Source of the DNA: Gyrodactylus bullatarudis
Taxonomy: Eukaryota > Platyhelminthes > Monogenea > Gyrodactylidea > Gyrodactylidae
Assembly (NCBI GenBank): GCA_012064415.1
Contig: SSNU01000086.1
Location: forward strand, 389,407 to 453,406
Length of the DNA stretch: 64,000 nucleotides
Direction of reading: 5' to 3'
The stretch's first letter is position 1, and each line of letters begins with the position of its first letter. A model generated the notes under the pieces. The model was not told the DNA's origin and ran no database searches. It saw only the letters and a list, made by a program, of their open reading frames with translations. Below, piece after piece: positions 1 through 12,240 of the stretch. The translations under genes and the position numbers were made by a program.

Positions 1-574
1 TTCCGAAATTTTGTTTATATGATACAAGAATCATTTGAAGAGTTGACTCAGCCAGACATGGTGGAATGATTTAGAAATAGCTCAAAGATTATTTAAACAA
101 AATTACAGGCGGTTTCATCAGTTTTACGAAATTTCATCCAAGTCTAATATATATATATTGTCCAGGAGATTAGTAAGCTGGGAAAAAGTATTCATTAAGT
201 ACTTTGAAAGAATAATTATTCTATCTGTATATAGTACTTTTCTTTGAGATCACAGGAGAGAGAAATGGCAAAGAGCGTAGCCTATATATACAGATGCAAT
301 ATATATCGATGTGTCTAATATATATGGATTATTTTATGCAAAATAGAATGCTTCATCTCAAGGGATGTCTGCCATGTTTCAAATGGTTATTTAAAGATGC
401 TTATTTATTAGAATTAAGTGGGCCAACTAATCAAATTCCTACATTGACTAGATTTAAAGCTTAAGTTGACCTGAGACATGCTTTGCAGCCATTCATTAGT
501 TAGAAGATTTCAGGGGTACGCTGAAAGTATATAGAAGTAAAACGAGTTAAATTTTATGTTGGACTACTACAAGG

Positions 575-700
575 TTTTTAATCCCAGGTTGTGTCGAGTC
601 CAAAAGAGGACCTGTAAGACGAACCTGTGAGATATATTACCTAAGCATCTAGAATGAAATAGTTGTAGATAAACTTTGTAAGTATGGGTACAGGACTTTT
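575..700 (-). repeat. Diverged fragment of the 36-42 kb hairpin repeat
   Basis: The stretch, read on the minus strand, shares its layout with the hairpin elements at 36371-36560, 38228-38340 and 41870-42085. All contain a piece like GAGATATATTACCTAAGCA followed by a run like ACTTTGTAAGTAT. The copy is diverged, and its small ORF only shares a translated repeat (CLGNISHR) with the other copies. No gene function is implied. Confidence 0.5.
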
Positions 701-770
701 TTTTTCTTCGGAAAGTTAGGATGAAATGAGCCCATAAGTTGTTGGACATTGAATTTCGAAAATGCACCTA

Positions 771-3308
771 ATTTCCACTTTTATTTTTTTACTTTATTGA
801 ATCTATTTCACCAAATTCAATCAGTAGTTAAGAATAGTCCTGAATAAAAATACATATGAAAAACACTTAATCAGCTATCAAAAACAGATTTTACAAGATT
901 GCAAAATAAATATCATTCAGCACAGTGAGGGTTAATAAATTTCAACACATTAATAATAATTATAATTATTATTAATAAGTGACCATGAATTCAATATTGA
1001 ATTACAAAAAGGAACCAAAAAGTGAATTTATTTTCAGGGGTCCTCAAATCCAATGTAAAAAAGTCACCAAAATTCTATTTTGGCCTACCACTGTGTAACC
1101 ATATCTGCAAATGTGAATGTCCGAGTCGCCAATATTGAAAATACCCTTTTCTGTATCATAATTTTTAGTAGAGAACTGGAGACCAGATTAAAATAGCATA
1201 AATTCTCTTTTATAGTCTATAGATTTAAAATAAGACTAATCTTTCTAATTACTGTATTTGAATAGACTGAGATATTTTTGATCTCCATAATTCATAAGTC
1301 TCAGTTTGTCTGTCAATCAAATGGAAACATATTAATTCTTGATTAAATTAGCTCTCTACTCTTCTACTAGGTGTATAATTGTGGTTATTTTATTTGCTCA
1401 ACTTTCAAGTGAAAATTGGTAAAACTTCATATGTGTAGATTATACTCAGAACGAAGAGAAACAATAATCATTATCATTTCCTCCTGGCCAGAATCAGATA
1501 TCACTACATATAGGGATAATTCACTTGACGATCAAACTTTTCTTTATTTGCAATAGAAATGGAATCAAGTCAGACATGTTGCTTTCAATAAATCATACAC
1601 ATTTACAATTTCTCTCCATATTGTGCATGTCTGTAAATATGAATTTAAAAGTACTTGTCTTTTTGTAATTATAAATAAATTTGTAATTTTTCTTTACAAA
1701 ATCAATTCCTTGTGCGTGTGTAATACACACTGTGCATATATTAAAGCTGGTCGATATTGGGATAAGTTAAAATCCACTAAAATATCAACTTCTTCGATGA
1801 CTCAAAGTTCTGATGATTAGATGTCTGTTTGTAATTTTCAGAGCTCCTGATTGAGATTTTTGTACTCAACACCCTTATGAGCAGTTTCGATGTCATGTTT
1901 AAAGGCCAACATCTCTTTCGAAATAAAATCTGTTTAAATAAGCATCTTTAATAGCTCATACTTCATGTTTGTGAAATTAATGGAACCAACAGTTTTATTG
2001 TTTTAAATAATCCTTGTGATTTAGATTTTGGAATCATTCAACAAAGCTTCCAAGATCAAAACTTATTGAAATTTCTAAATTTTTTTGAAAACTTTTTTTC
2101 TAAATACTGCAAACAATCATCGCCTAAGAAATTTTAGTCTTGGAATTAGTAAATGGGATAACTCAATTCTAACTTGCCTGGAGTGAAAGAGGCCCGCGGC
2201 AATTTATAGTTCCATGTAAATTTTCTTTTACATAAATAACGATTCCCCCATTAGACTGGGTTAGTAATCCTTATGGACTAATATGTAATTCTTACTCAAA
2301 AGTAGACTTTCTAAAGCTGGCACTTTATTCATTGAAAAAACTTCTGAATTTAAACATGAGACAAAATAATTTTAAATGTCAATTCTAACCTCTATTATCT
2401 TTTAAATGATAATTTGGTTTTTAAAGAAATCAGATTAAAAATTAATTTGACATGGAGAGTTAGCGACCATGATTGGAAATCAGAAAAACGCTATGAATCT
2501 ATTTATTTTAATATTTTCGCCATCAGGAGTTACAAAAAGAACTCATATCAATTGGTTTGTTGATTTCTACATAAATATTTTTAATATTCAGTTTTGAGAA
2601 ATCGCAGACGCCAATTTTCCTATGAAACGACACTGAAACGATTTTTTTCGTCGATGTTTTTCAATTAGACATAAAGATGTAATTATGAAGCTAACATAGA
2701 GATTCTATTAGAGAATGTTTGACTGAATTATAATCCATAGTTAAAGACTATAATTATAATAATCATTGAACTTTTGCCTATTGAAGGTGACAAATTGCTT
2801 TTTCCATCAAAGTTTCAAGATTTTTCGTGCTCAATGGTACTTGATCGAATCAGGAGTAATATTTCTTTAAATTGAAACAAAAAACTAAAGAATAGTGAAA
2901 TTTTGGCTAAAAAATTATCAAGAAAAATACTTGGTCTACTTCTAAGTAGATCTGTGATGATTTATGATTAGAAAAAAATATTTTTCATAGAAAAATTTGG
3001 GTGTGCGATTTCTCATACACCAAAAAACTGGGGCACAACTTTTCTAACTTTCCTCAGAAAATATCTATGATTTTAATGATAATTTAGAATTGCATTCAAT
3101 ATCTTTCCGTAAGGCATGGTATTCTTTCCCAGTGCACTCTGGAAAATATTTTCCTTTATAAAAGTTTTAATATTATCCAGCAATGCACTTGAATTTTATA
3201 TCCTATAATATAATTTCTACATATACCAAAATATCATCATGAAGGTGATTACCAAAAAAGCCTCAATTTCATTTGAGTTCATATCAAAATCAATTTTTTT
3301 TATTCTTC
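771..3308. other. AT-rich stretch without recognisable gene
   Basis: No ORF here resembles a protein family, and short ORFs are of the length expected by chance. The segment at 2998-3046 (GTGTGCGATTTCTCATACAC, then a GGGGCACAAC block) recurs at 57180-57227. The last block recurs again near 57552-57570, so the area holds old dispersed repeat material. Confidence 0.5.
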
Positions 3309-6300
3309 AATAGAGGTAGATGAAAATAGACTTTTAATAAAAATATCCCAAGTCAGCAGATGCATTCAATAGTTTAAGGTGCAATTCTTCGAAAAATCTT
3401 AATTCCATCTCGAAATATCAATTATAATTTCTGGGATTTTCCATTTTCAACTGAATTCAAGAAACTTTGAAGTTTAGACACGAATTCATTTAAAGAATGC
3501 AAAAATTGAAAAACTTAACAAAATATTTGTTTTAAATTACCATTTTGTAATCATCGGAAGTTTGGAACTTATTTGAACGAAGTTGATATTTTGAGTTTAA
3601 TTTTTCATTGATTGGAACTTCTACTCTCAACGACACTTGCAGTAAAATGATCTAATTTCTCGAATTTTCTAATGCCCTCAGCAGCATTTTTAATATCTGC
3701 TATGAGTCTCTCAATTCCTTGAGTGTTTGAGGGGAAATCAGGATAGAGAATCTTTGGTCGTGAAACTGAATATCACACAAAGGAGGGTAGCAGAAGGGAA
3801 TTTCATTGAAGTTAATCATTTCTGAATAATGATTAGCTTCAAAAATTAAATTAGGCTTTTGATAGGGACGAAGGCCAGGAGAAGCATTTTGAAGAAATGC
3901 TGTAGCAATTTGTCGCAGTTCTGGATCTTCTTCAGCCATGAGGGAAAGAATAATATTTTCAGGATGGGCTGCAAAGGAGTTCATCATTAGGGATTGCTTG
4001 GCTATTTCTTTTATTGGGCCTATTCTAAACGTAACATCTATCCTACGCATCATGTTGAAAAAGACTTTGGCTGCCTCGACAACACTTGTCTTGTGCTTAG
4101 CCTCAAACCAAGATGGAACGTAGACTTCCATCACAAATTTGACTAGCGCTAACAGGCTAACTTCGGGTACAGTCCTTGAAACGTATAGACGTAGAATTCT
4201 GCTGGCAGTAATTGTCCAACGTGCAAAATAAATAGTTCCAATTGAATTTTTTTAATGTAATCGACGAGCTCAGGATTTCCATCAGGTCCTAGTAAATAAA
4301 TAATTAATAAATAAGTATATTTTTATTATGAATAAATTAAAATAAATTATTTTATTTTTTTGTTATCTTATCAGTGACAATTTATCTGGAGAATATTTTT
4401 TGACCAGATTTAAGGTCTAGGTAAAAAATTCTAAGTTATTTGTCCAAGTTGAGAAGGCTTGTGTGACAACTTGGGATTTAAAATATTGAGAAAGGCTTGT
4501 TAACAACAAGTTGTTAAAAATCAAGCCTTCAAGAAGTAAAAATAGGCCAAATAATAGCAGCTGAAAATAAAATTTTTTTAGGTATTGAAAATATTTTATA
4601 TATTTATATCTAGGTCTTATTTAAATTATTTTCAATTTTAATAAATAAATTACAAAAACTTACCACGATTTATGAGCTTGGCAATTCTATAAAGGTACTG
4701 CTGTTCATGGCCAAGTTTCTTTATAGATGCTTCAGGCAATGGATATAATTGCGATTCAATCCTTATGAACTCTGCTACAGGATAATCCTTTGTAACATCA
4801 TTCAGTTGTCGCCAGATAGGACCTCCGAAATTGAATGGACCGAGAACTCTTCCATCAAAATCATTAACTACTTTTCTTAGGACATTTTCAACCGTATGCA
4901 GGATACAAACAATACGTTGAAGATTTCTGTTCAAAACTGTCTCAAGTACAGTAATGCAGCCAGTACCAGTTCCAATATTGGCTGCTGCTCCATCACAGGT
5001 TATCGCTCGCAAAGTCTCAGCAGACTCTGTTTCATTTAGTACATCCATGATAACATTTGCGAAGGTAATACCTGTTTGATCAGGAACTTCCTTTGATGCT
5101 ACCAATCGATTACCTGGCAAGTCGCTCATAACCAAAATGTTTGTCTTTTTTGATTTGTCATGGAATTTTTTCAATATCTTGACTGTTGCATCGATCTGAA
5201 GATTTTTAATTCTTTTAGGGACACCAACTTCAAATGCTTCCTTAGCAAGCTTTTCTTTATTTTTTAATTTGTACTCACTTAAGTACACAAAGCCATCAAC
5301 ATTGTTCATTTCTGAATTTGCAATATTGACAAGACCAGTAGCAGCGGCTATAGATATTCCATGATGCTTACAAAATTTATAAGTTTCAGGCATCCTATAT
5401 TTATTGTAATTCCTCCGATTTTGACCTTCTGGCGATTCTTCATCATACGGAGGATCAATATCTACGTTTTGAATTGTCCCATTGGTCGTCTGAGTTTCAT
5501 TGGTCATATCAAGAGTGTTTGGCCTGGAAACATTCATAAGATCCGTATCTGGAGACTCCTCTAATTCAGGAAATGCTTGTCTGATCCTCTGTCGATCGTT
5601 CTCTGCCTGTCCAATAGAGTCCTTGTAATCATCAATCGTCATATTTCTCTCTGTAGACTGATCTCTAAGAAATTCCTTTGTCAAATGATGAGAATAATTT
5701 TTCCTATTGCAAGGGGATTTCTGACATGATAAGCAGGAGCATCGTGCAACAGGAAATTCTTTTTCCAAAAGTTAACTAGAAACTTTTTATTAGCTCTCAT
5801 TTCATACCGATCTCTCAGCAATTTATCAATACTTGATAGAATAGGACGGTAGTTCTTTGCTTCTATTCCAGCTTTAGTATTGAAATCAATAACTTCATCT
5901 GCAACCAGACGTCGAGTCTTTGCTTTATTGCGGGTTGGATGTGGTCCACTCTTCAGCTTCAAAAGATTGTAAATTGGTTGGCAGCATATTGAGAGGAAGA
6001 CTCTTAGGCTCTTCAAACTCATTGTTAATTTTAATCATTGTATAACATGGCATGATGAAAATGCAACTACTGTATTACTTTATTATTAATGAATTTGAAA
6101 GTGATGAAATTAATTGGATGATTAAAACAAATCAAAATATCAATTTTAATCAAAACGCATGGAATTTTAATCCTTGAATTATTCTCAATCTGAATTTATT
6201 AAATTCTGATACTTTTGGTGTTTTTTGTTTAGATTTTGACGAAAAAAACTTTCATCAGATAAAGTGCGCGAAAATCATTGGTGGGAATTTGAATCACTAA

Positions 6301-6432
6301 AATCTTTTTTTGAAAAACCCTGAAACAAATGAGATTTTTATCGCTTGATAAATTTGTATTTCATAATTAAATTGAATTTGCTATCAGATTATGGCTCGGA
6401 CAAGTGATATCAAAATTTCATCTACCTCTATT
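3309..6432. mobile_element. DNA transposon with 17-bp TIRs and an unassigned transposase
   Basis: The left end reads AATAGAGGTAGATGAAA at 3309, and its exact reverse complement ends at 6432. The inverted repeat brackets the only transposase-like gene of the region (3700-6022, minus strand). CTTC lies directly outside both ends (3305-3308 and 6433-6436) and could be a 4-bp target duplication, though four bases is weak evidence. Element length is about 3.1 kb. The internal gene has at least one clear frameshift, so this copy looks inactive. The superfamily is not assigned. Confidence 0.65.
3700..6022 (-). pseudogene. Decayed transposase-like gene, family unassigned, with one intron
   Basis: Three consecutive minus-strand blocks belong together. 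The N-terminal block (6022 to about 5770) is basic. The central block (about 5768-4664) has a Cys-rich start with CSCLSC, then CDGAAANIGTGTG and a Cys/His segment CILHTVENVLRK, reminiscent of RNase H-like transposase cores that carry DGAxxNTG. The last block contains FARWTITASRILRLY and YVPSWFEAKHK, typical of the C-terminal half of a transposase-like family common in arthropods and cnidarians (from memory; I cannot name it). A GTAAGT donor after 4664 and a CTAG acceptor before 4287 define a 376-nt intron that keeps the frame (NRG to PDGNPEL). Frame breaks lie at an A7 run near 4248-4254 and near 5760 (A5 run). It could be a pseudogene, or it could carry homopolymer sequencing errors. Confidence 0.6.
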
Positions 6433-6790
6433 CTTCAACTACTCCATTCAGTAAATGAAATTTATTTTCATTTGTATTAGAAAATTTTTTATTTATAAAA
6501 AGTCTTATGGAAATAAACTAAGAAAATTCAAACGGTCACATGCATTAAAAGACCCAAGTTTTAATTTCCATTATAAACAAAAGTTAAAATGTTTGGAAGA
6601 AAATCTTTCAAATGTTGCTAGAGCTGAAAACAAAATAAATTTCTACACACATGGCTAAAGTCATCCATCCAAGGTTTATTTCATCTCATGGGATCAATCG
6701 GGAAATGTATACCTAAATTGGTGGAATAAGTGAACAGTTGAGATCATTGATATCAAAGAAATAACATGATAAAGTTAGTTGATCTAGTTT

Positions 6791-7418
6791 ATCTCTGGAA
6801 AGTCAGGAATAAATTCATTTTTCAAATTCCATAATAAAATGAGCTAATAAGTTGTAGAAATTGAAAAAAATTCTAAAAATATTCAATCTGACCAAAATTA
6901 AACCATTTTTTGAATTTCAACGCTCGGATCCAAAATTTTTATCGATTTCAAAGATTTAAAGCTGTTAAATGCAGATATTTAAGATCAGCATTAGACAGAG
7001 AATTCGAATTCGGCTGCAGAAATTCATTACTGTGCGAAATCGAAACATTTAAATTTATCGATTATCACGATAATCCAAAATTTTAACTTTTTCTTGAAAA
7101 CAGTAGATTCCTCTCTACCTCCACGGCCTGAACCTAATGTTGGTCTCGAATATCTGCATTTAACTTCTTCAAATCTTTGAAATCGATAAAAATTTTGGAT
7201 CCGAAAGTTGAAAAAGTGGAAATCTAGTGGATTTTCAAAATTCGAACAATGGTTTAATTTTGGTCAGATTGAATATTTTTAGAATTTTTTTCAATTTCTA
7301 CAACTTATTAGCTCATTTTATTATGGAATTTGAAAAATGAATTTATTCCTGACTTTCCAGAGATAAAAATTGAGTCTGAGATAAAAAGTAAATTCTCATC
7401 TTCATCTCAATTAGGTTT
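6791..7418. repeat. Palindromic MITE, family A
   Basis: Arms of about 200 bp (6791-6990 and 7170-7366) are inverted copies of each other, both carrying TATTCAATCTGACCAAAATT-type sequence and a TTTTTATCGATTTCAAAGA block. Related palindromes lie at 12003-12240, 27609-28290 and 53691-54358. The outer right edge has GTAAATTCTCATCTTCAT, shared with the other copies. There is no coding capacity. Confidence 0.75.
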
Positions 7419-7528
7419 ATAACGATGAATTTTAAGATAAAATAACTTTGAACCCTGATGCCGGAATAATAATAGAGGGAAAAGCTGGTTAAAATAAGCA
7501 TTTTAATACTTTTTGAGGTTATTAGTCA

Positions 7529-7995
7529 TAGGGCGGTCAGAAAATAGGAATAAATTCACAAAAAAATAACTTTTTAAAAGTCAATTCTTCAGTAAAAGTT
7601 TATTTATTAACATGTACTGTATTAAAATATTTGATGAAACTATTTTTGTCTTGTAAAAACTTGGATTCTGTACACAATTTACCCATTCATACGATAAAAC
7701 CCAAGACTAATGAAAATCAATGATTTACTCTGATTGGTTTAAAAATTTTCTTCGTTCCTATCGAGAATAACAGGGCTCAACGGGTACGAGATTTGATGTC
7801 GTTTAAAAACAATGATTTTATCATGCATAAAAAAGAAAAGCTTTTTAATTTGTATATTTGGTAAGCAGATTAAGAAGCTAAAAATAGCAAAAATGAAACT
7901 GAAACAGAGACAAAATTATGCTTTGCATCATTTTAATCAGATTTCATTGCTTATTAACATACAAAAAATAGCAAAAATAGCATTTTTGGTAATAT
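7529..7995. mobile_element. Non-autonomous hAT derivative (probable)
   Basis: The left end, TAGGGCGGTC at 7529, equals the terminus of the autonomous hAT element at 49594-51434. The right end resembles that element's right arm: CATTTTAATCAGATTT, then repeated AGCAAAAATAGCA, ending AGCATTTTTGG. The last bases of the terminal repeat are degraded and I see no target duplication. The ORF inside is a translation of the AGCAAAA repeats. Confidence 0.45.
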
Positions 7996-8086
7996 AACTC
8001 ACAAAATACAGAATTTAAGTCTCAGCCCACTTAAATAAGCTTTGAGTCAAAATTGCTACTTGGGAAAATGAAAATAATCTTTCGAT

Positions 8087-8473
8087 TTAACCCTTAACAT
8101 CGCTGAGATTGAAAATTTATTAGGGTTTTAGAATATGCTGATGACGAATATACAATTTTTTTCAAAAATAAACCTCGAGCTTAGAAGATTTTGTCCCAAA
8201 AAATGATCATTTTTAGACCTTGAAAACCTTTTCTATTTCAAGAGATGAAATAAATGTGATAACATATTTGAATTCTACGGATATGGTTTCTCCATGAAAG
8301 TTTCTTTCTTTTTTCTCTTCGATCGCTGTGAGTGGTCATAGTTCTTTCGAAGGAATATTAGTTCTTCTTTCAGAAAAGTAGTCAATAAACTATATTTAGT
8401 TTCTTTAAAACATAATTATGGCTAGAGAAAGAATGACCTGTTCTATATGAATCGCTGGGGCTTAAAGGGTTAA
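8087..8473. mobile_element. piggyBac-like MITE with TTAA flanks
   Basis: The 379-bp interior is flanked on both sides by TTAA and begins CCCTTAACATCGCTG. The right end, read inward, is CCCTTTAAGCCCCAGCGA. TTAA target sites with CCCT termini are the hallmark of piggyBac-type elements. A second copy of the right end lies at 27500, also next to TTAA. The arms are imperfect and no transposase is encoded. Confidence 0.5.
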
Positions 8474-10000
8474 TTGAGATTAAAACTCTCTTGTCTTATT
8501 GTGTAAGCTTACAATATAACTTTTCAAGAAATTTTATCTGAACTGAATAGAGAGACATTTATAAAAAAATAAAAGTAGCAAATATGTATTCATGGAGAAA
8601 GTTTTATGTTCATCTATTTGTTCTTATTGCTGTATCATTTTAATGATATCTATCTATATATCGAAATTTAAGGTCATATCATCTATTCATCGTCATTGAT
8701 TGGCTTTCAAGTTCTGTTATTTACCATTATGTACAGTTGATAATTACAACAGATATTAACTGTTTTCATCGTATTATCCCCATCCATATAAATGCATATA
8801 TACATGCATTACGTAAATAAACTTGAACTTGTATATATTGTTGTTGTTTTTTGGGAATTTTTTTTCAAAAAGATTTCTAATGATGAATATAAAAATACAA
8901 GAGGAGGAGTAAGAATTGATGAGGGAATATGGGTTGGTGGAAGATTTGTTGATTGATGCTCTCTGTATACATCATCTGTAATGGAAGTAGTAAGAGAAGT
9001 AGTTCATTGCATCAAAATTTAATGATTTGTTCTAGGTAGTCGCCACTTTCCTTGGTATTCTTTTAATATAAAAAAACGTTTTATACGCAAAATTTAAAAC
9101 TGTCGTTAAAATGAAAGTCTCATGATATTTTTGAATCTGATGAACTGATGAAAAAATTTGAATTTAATCGTCCTAACCAAAATAAATCTTCAAAATCGAT
9201 CAAATTATTATCTTATAGCAGCTTGTGAGCTCATTTAATTTGAGTATTTAATAGAGATGTAACAAATTTTTCAACCTACTTTAAAAACCTACTCAAATGA
9301 TAATACTATGAGTTCTTAACATTATTTTGCATAAAATCAAGTATCAAAATGCTTGTCTGTGATAAATTATCACTGATAATATAAAAGTTTAAAAATCAGA
9401 CTTTTTTAAAAATGCCGCTAAATTTTCAATGAATTTCTACAACTTTTTCACTAATATTCTGAATAACTTTTTTCCTGATAAAGCTTCAAGGCTTTTTTCA
9501 ATGAAAATAGTAATAGAATCATTTTTGTTATTCCTACATATATGCCTACAAGAGAATTTAGGAAAAATGGGCAATGCACCTCTATGCATGGGATTGCAAA
9601 CGAATTTTCAGTTATTTTAGATCTCACACATCATTCTTATGAAAATTATATGTGGAAATTGCACGGAAAACTTTGATTTATAAAAAGGTTAAAATTCGTT
9701 ATATCTCTATAGTGGTCGCAAAGTTTAGGTTTTCACTTTAATTTTTCCTTTAACTTCCTTATTTAAGATCCAATTCTAATAAAACATATACCAATAGAAT
9801 TGTTACAGCCCATACAACATTTTGATAATGTTATTTTTTCAAGTTCATTGAACGGTATTTGAAAAATTCAAAAATACTATACTTTATTAAGATACAGAAC
9901 GCAATATTTATGTTTTCACTTTTTCATAATTGATTCTATCGATAAGTAAGCATCCCATTTTCTCAAGTATGATAAATTAATTTTCATGAAATTTTTCTAG
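8474..10000. other. No recognisable gene
   Basis: The stretch is AT-rich and I recognise no protein family in any frame. Two similar short blocks containing TTTTCACTTTTT-like sequence occur near 9727 and 9909, upstream of the Tc1-like gene. They might be remnants of its terminal repeats, but I could not match them to a downstream partner. Confidence 0.4.
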
Positions 10001-10781
10001 CTCAACTAGTGAAAAAGATCGTTTGAATGAGCTTTTTGAGCTCAAGAACTGAAATTTAAGCAATCGAGCAATAGCCAAATTGCTTGGTTGTTCGTGTACA
10101 ACCATCAACAACAGAAGAAAGGGGTACAAGAAAAAATTATTTAAGCGAGGTCCTAAGCCTAAAATTACTAATTTGATGTTGGGAAAGATCAAAATAATGA
10201 TTGAAAAAGATGGGAAGAATTGTTCACAGATAAGAAATGAACTGAATCTCAACATTAGTTTACGAACAATCCATAATACTGTCAAGAAAAACCTTGAATG
10301 TCGTTGGAGGGAGGCAAAACGAGTTTGTTTCTTATCTGAAATTGATAAATCGAGACGCTCAGACTGGGTCAAAAGAAAAATAAGAGAGAACTTTGATTGG
10401 AAAAGAGCCATATTTTCAGATGAGAAGAAATTCAATTTAGATGGCCTTGATGGCCTTAGTTATCGTTGGCAACCAAAATATCGTTCAAAATCGCAAACAG
10501 TCAGAAGAAATTTCGGTGGTGGCTCAGTAATGGTTTGGGGAGGCATCAGTTATGGAGGGACTCTGAGGCTAAAATTCATAAGCTCCAAGATGAATTCAGA
10601 AACCTATCAAAAAGTTCTTGAAAACTCCCTGATACCATTTAAAGAAGAGATATTAGAAAATGGATTGATTTTTCAGCATGATAACGCGCCTTGTCATCGA
10701 TTTAAATCTACTAAAGAGTTCTTAGACCAAGCTGGTATAAATATCATGGACTGGCCACCAGAAAAACTGGGAGTTTATTAA
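10001..10781 (+). pseudogene. Tc1/mariner-type transposase, stop codon and C-terminal loss
   Basis: The frame opens with a helix-turn-helix stretch (NRAIAKLLGCSCTTINNRRKG) and continues through a basic GRPR-like segment (FKRGPKPK). It then reaches the catalytic core: AIFSDEKKFNLDG holds the first Asp and FQHDNAPCH the second. WGGISYGG lies between them, as in Tc1-like proteins. Coding similarity extends upstream of the first Met to about 10001 but is interrupted by a TGA at 10050-10052. The C-terminus ends at DWPPEKLG, where the family has the SPDLNPIEN segment with the third catalytic residue, so that residue is missing. The element cannot be autonomous. No convincing TIRs were found. Confidence 0.85.
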
Positions 10782-12002
10782 CATTGAATGTAGATTACAG
10801 TACAGTTCAATTTTTAAAACTATCAACATTACAATTCTCGAACAGATTTTAGTAATAAACAGATAAAGAAGATTTTATTTATGTGAAAAACTATTCTCAG
10901 AACTATCAGAGAACAAAGGTAGAAATTCTCAAAAAACCGATGGGTTAATACTTGAAATTGGGGTGATAGGTACTGTACCCACTAAGCCATCCCGATCATC
11001 CGATATAAATTATTTATTATATCTAAAACATGCAAAATATCTACCTTCTCTTCGGAAAAAGTTGGAGTATTTTTGAATACATTTTCAAACTTAGCTTTCA
11101 ATACTTAAAATGCTTGTATATTCGGTTAAATATGCTAAGGAGTTGAGCAGTCCTCTAATGTAGATTTCAGCAATTAAATTTTAAAAATAAAAAATTATCT
11201 ATAGAATCATTGAAATAATTAAATTACAAATATTATAGTGAAAATAGTAAGAGCAAGTTCCATAAAGAAAAAGAAGAGAATGCAAGCTGAAAAAAACGCC
11301 TGAAAACTGAATATTAGTAACAAAATTGAAGAGAAAGGGGTGAAAAAGCTCACATAGGCCAGGGTTTTAAAAGAGAATATGTAATCTGGTTTATTAATAT
11401 TCATAAAGAATTTTTCTTTAATCCCCAGATCATTGCGATCATCACTTGGGCTCTTATAAAATATTGAGAACCCTGTTTTTCAATACTTCAAAACATATTT
11501 AAATGCAAATAAGTGGATTTTCGGACGTATATATAAAATTACATGAAAGTCTATCGTATAATATTTCAATATTATCTCACCAAATTTTGTCTCTTTTTAT
11601 GAAAAAGATAAAATTTTGAATATTTTCAAATATAAACGTTTTTAAACGTTCTATTTTCTTACAAAAGAGTTGGAAAAATTACTTAAATCCTATAAAAATT
11701 TTTTTTTTCAATATTAGAAAATTAAATTTCTCTTATTTTTCATGATTATAAAAAATTTGATCAGTCAAAAACATTTTAAATTTGAAAATTTTCACAATTT
11801 AATTTATCTTATTCCAGAGGAATGGAGGCTCTGATTCCTAGAATATAGACTTTCTGCAACTTTTAATAGCGTTTTCATATTTATTTCTCGATATTTAATC
11901 CACTAATACAACTTAGATTAAACTCTTAGAAAAACAGTTCTCTAATGGAGAGTTATATGGTGTGATTATTTTAAAATACTCGTCCAAGTAAACTAACTAG
12001 CA
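10782..12002. other. No recognisable gene
   Basis: AT-rich sequence downstream of the Tc1-like gene. Only short ORFs of poly-Phe/Ile/Leu composition occur, as expected by chance in such DNA. Confidence 0.4.
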
Positions 12003-12240
12003 TGTAAAGCTAGTTGATGAGAACTTACTTTTTTTACAAAAAAATCATTACTTTTCTTCGGAAAGTCAGGAAAAAATTTATTTTTCGAATTCCATGATAA
12101 AAGTGCCAAAAAGTTGAGAAAATTTTAAAGAATTTCCGAAAAAATTCAATCTGAACAAAATCCTGAAAAAAATTTTCCAGACTTTTCGAAGAAGTTTTTT
12201 GTAACAAAAGTAAATTCTCATATTCATGCAAATTAGGTTT
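12003..12240. repeat. Short palindromic MITE, family A
   Basis: The unit starts near AAAGCTAGTTGATGAGAACT and ends with GTAAATTCTCATATTCATG. It contains the family blocks CGGAAAGTCAGGAA and AATTCAATCTGA. It is a shortened relative of the repeats at 6791, 27609 and 53691. Confidence 0.6.

Noticed and set aside
1623..1820. 65-codon ORF
   Set aside because: It has no motif and no support, and its length is expected by chance in AT-rich DNA.
9977..10435. Minus-strand ORF of 152 codons
   Set aside because: It lies opposite the Tc1-like transposase and has no family features.
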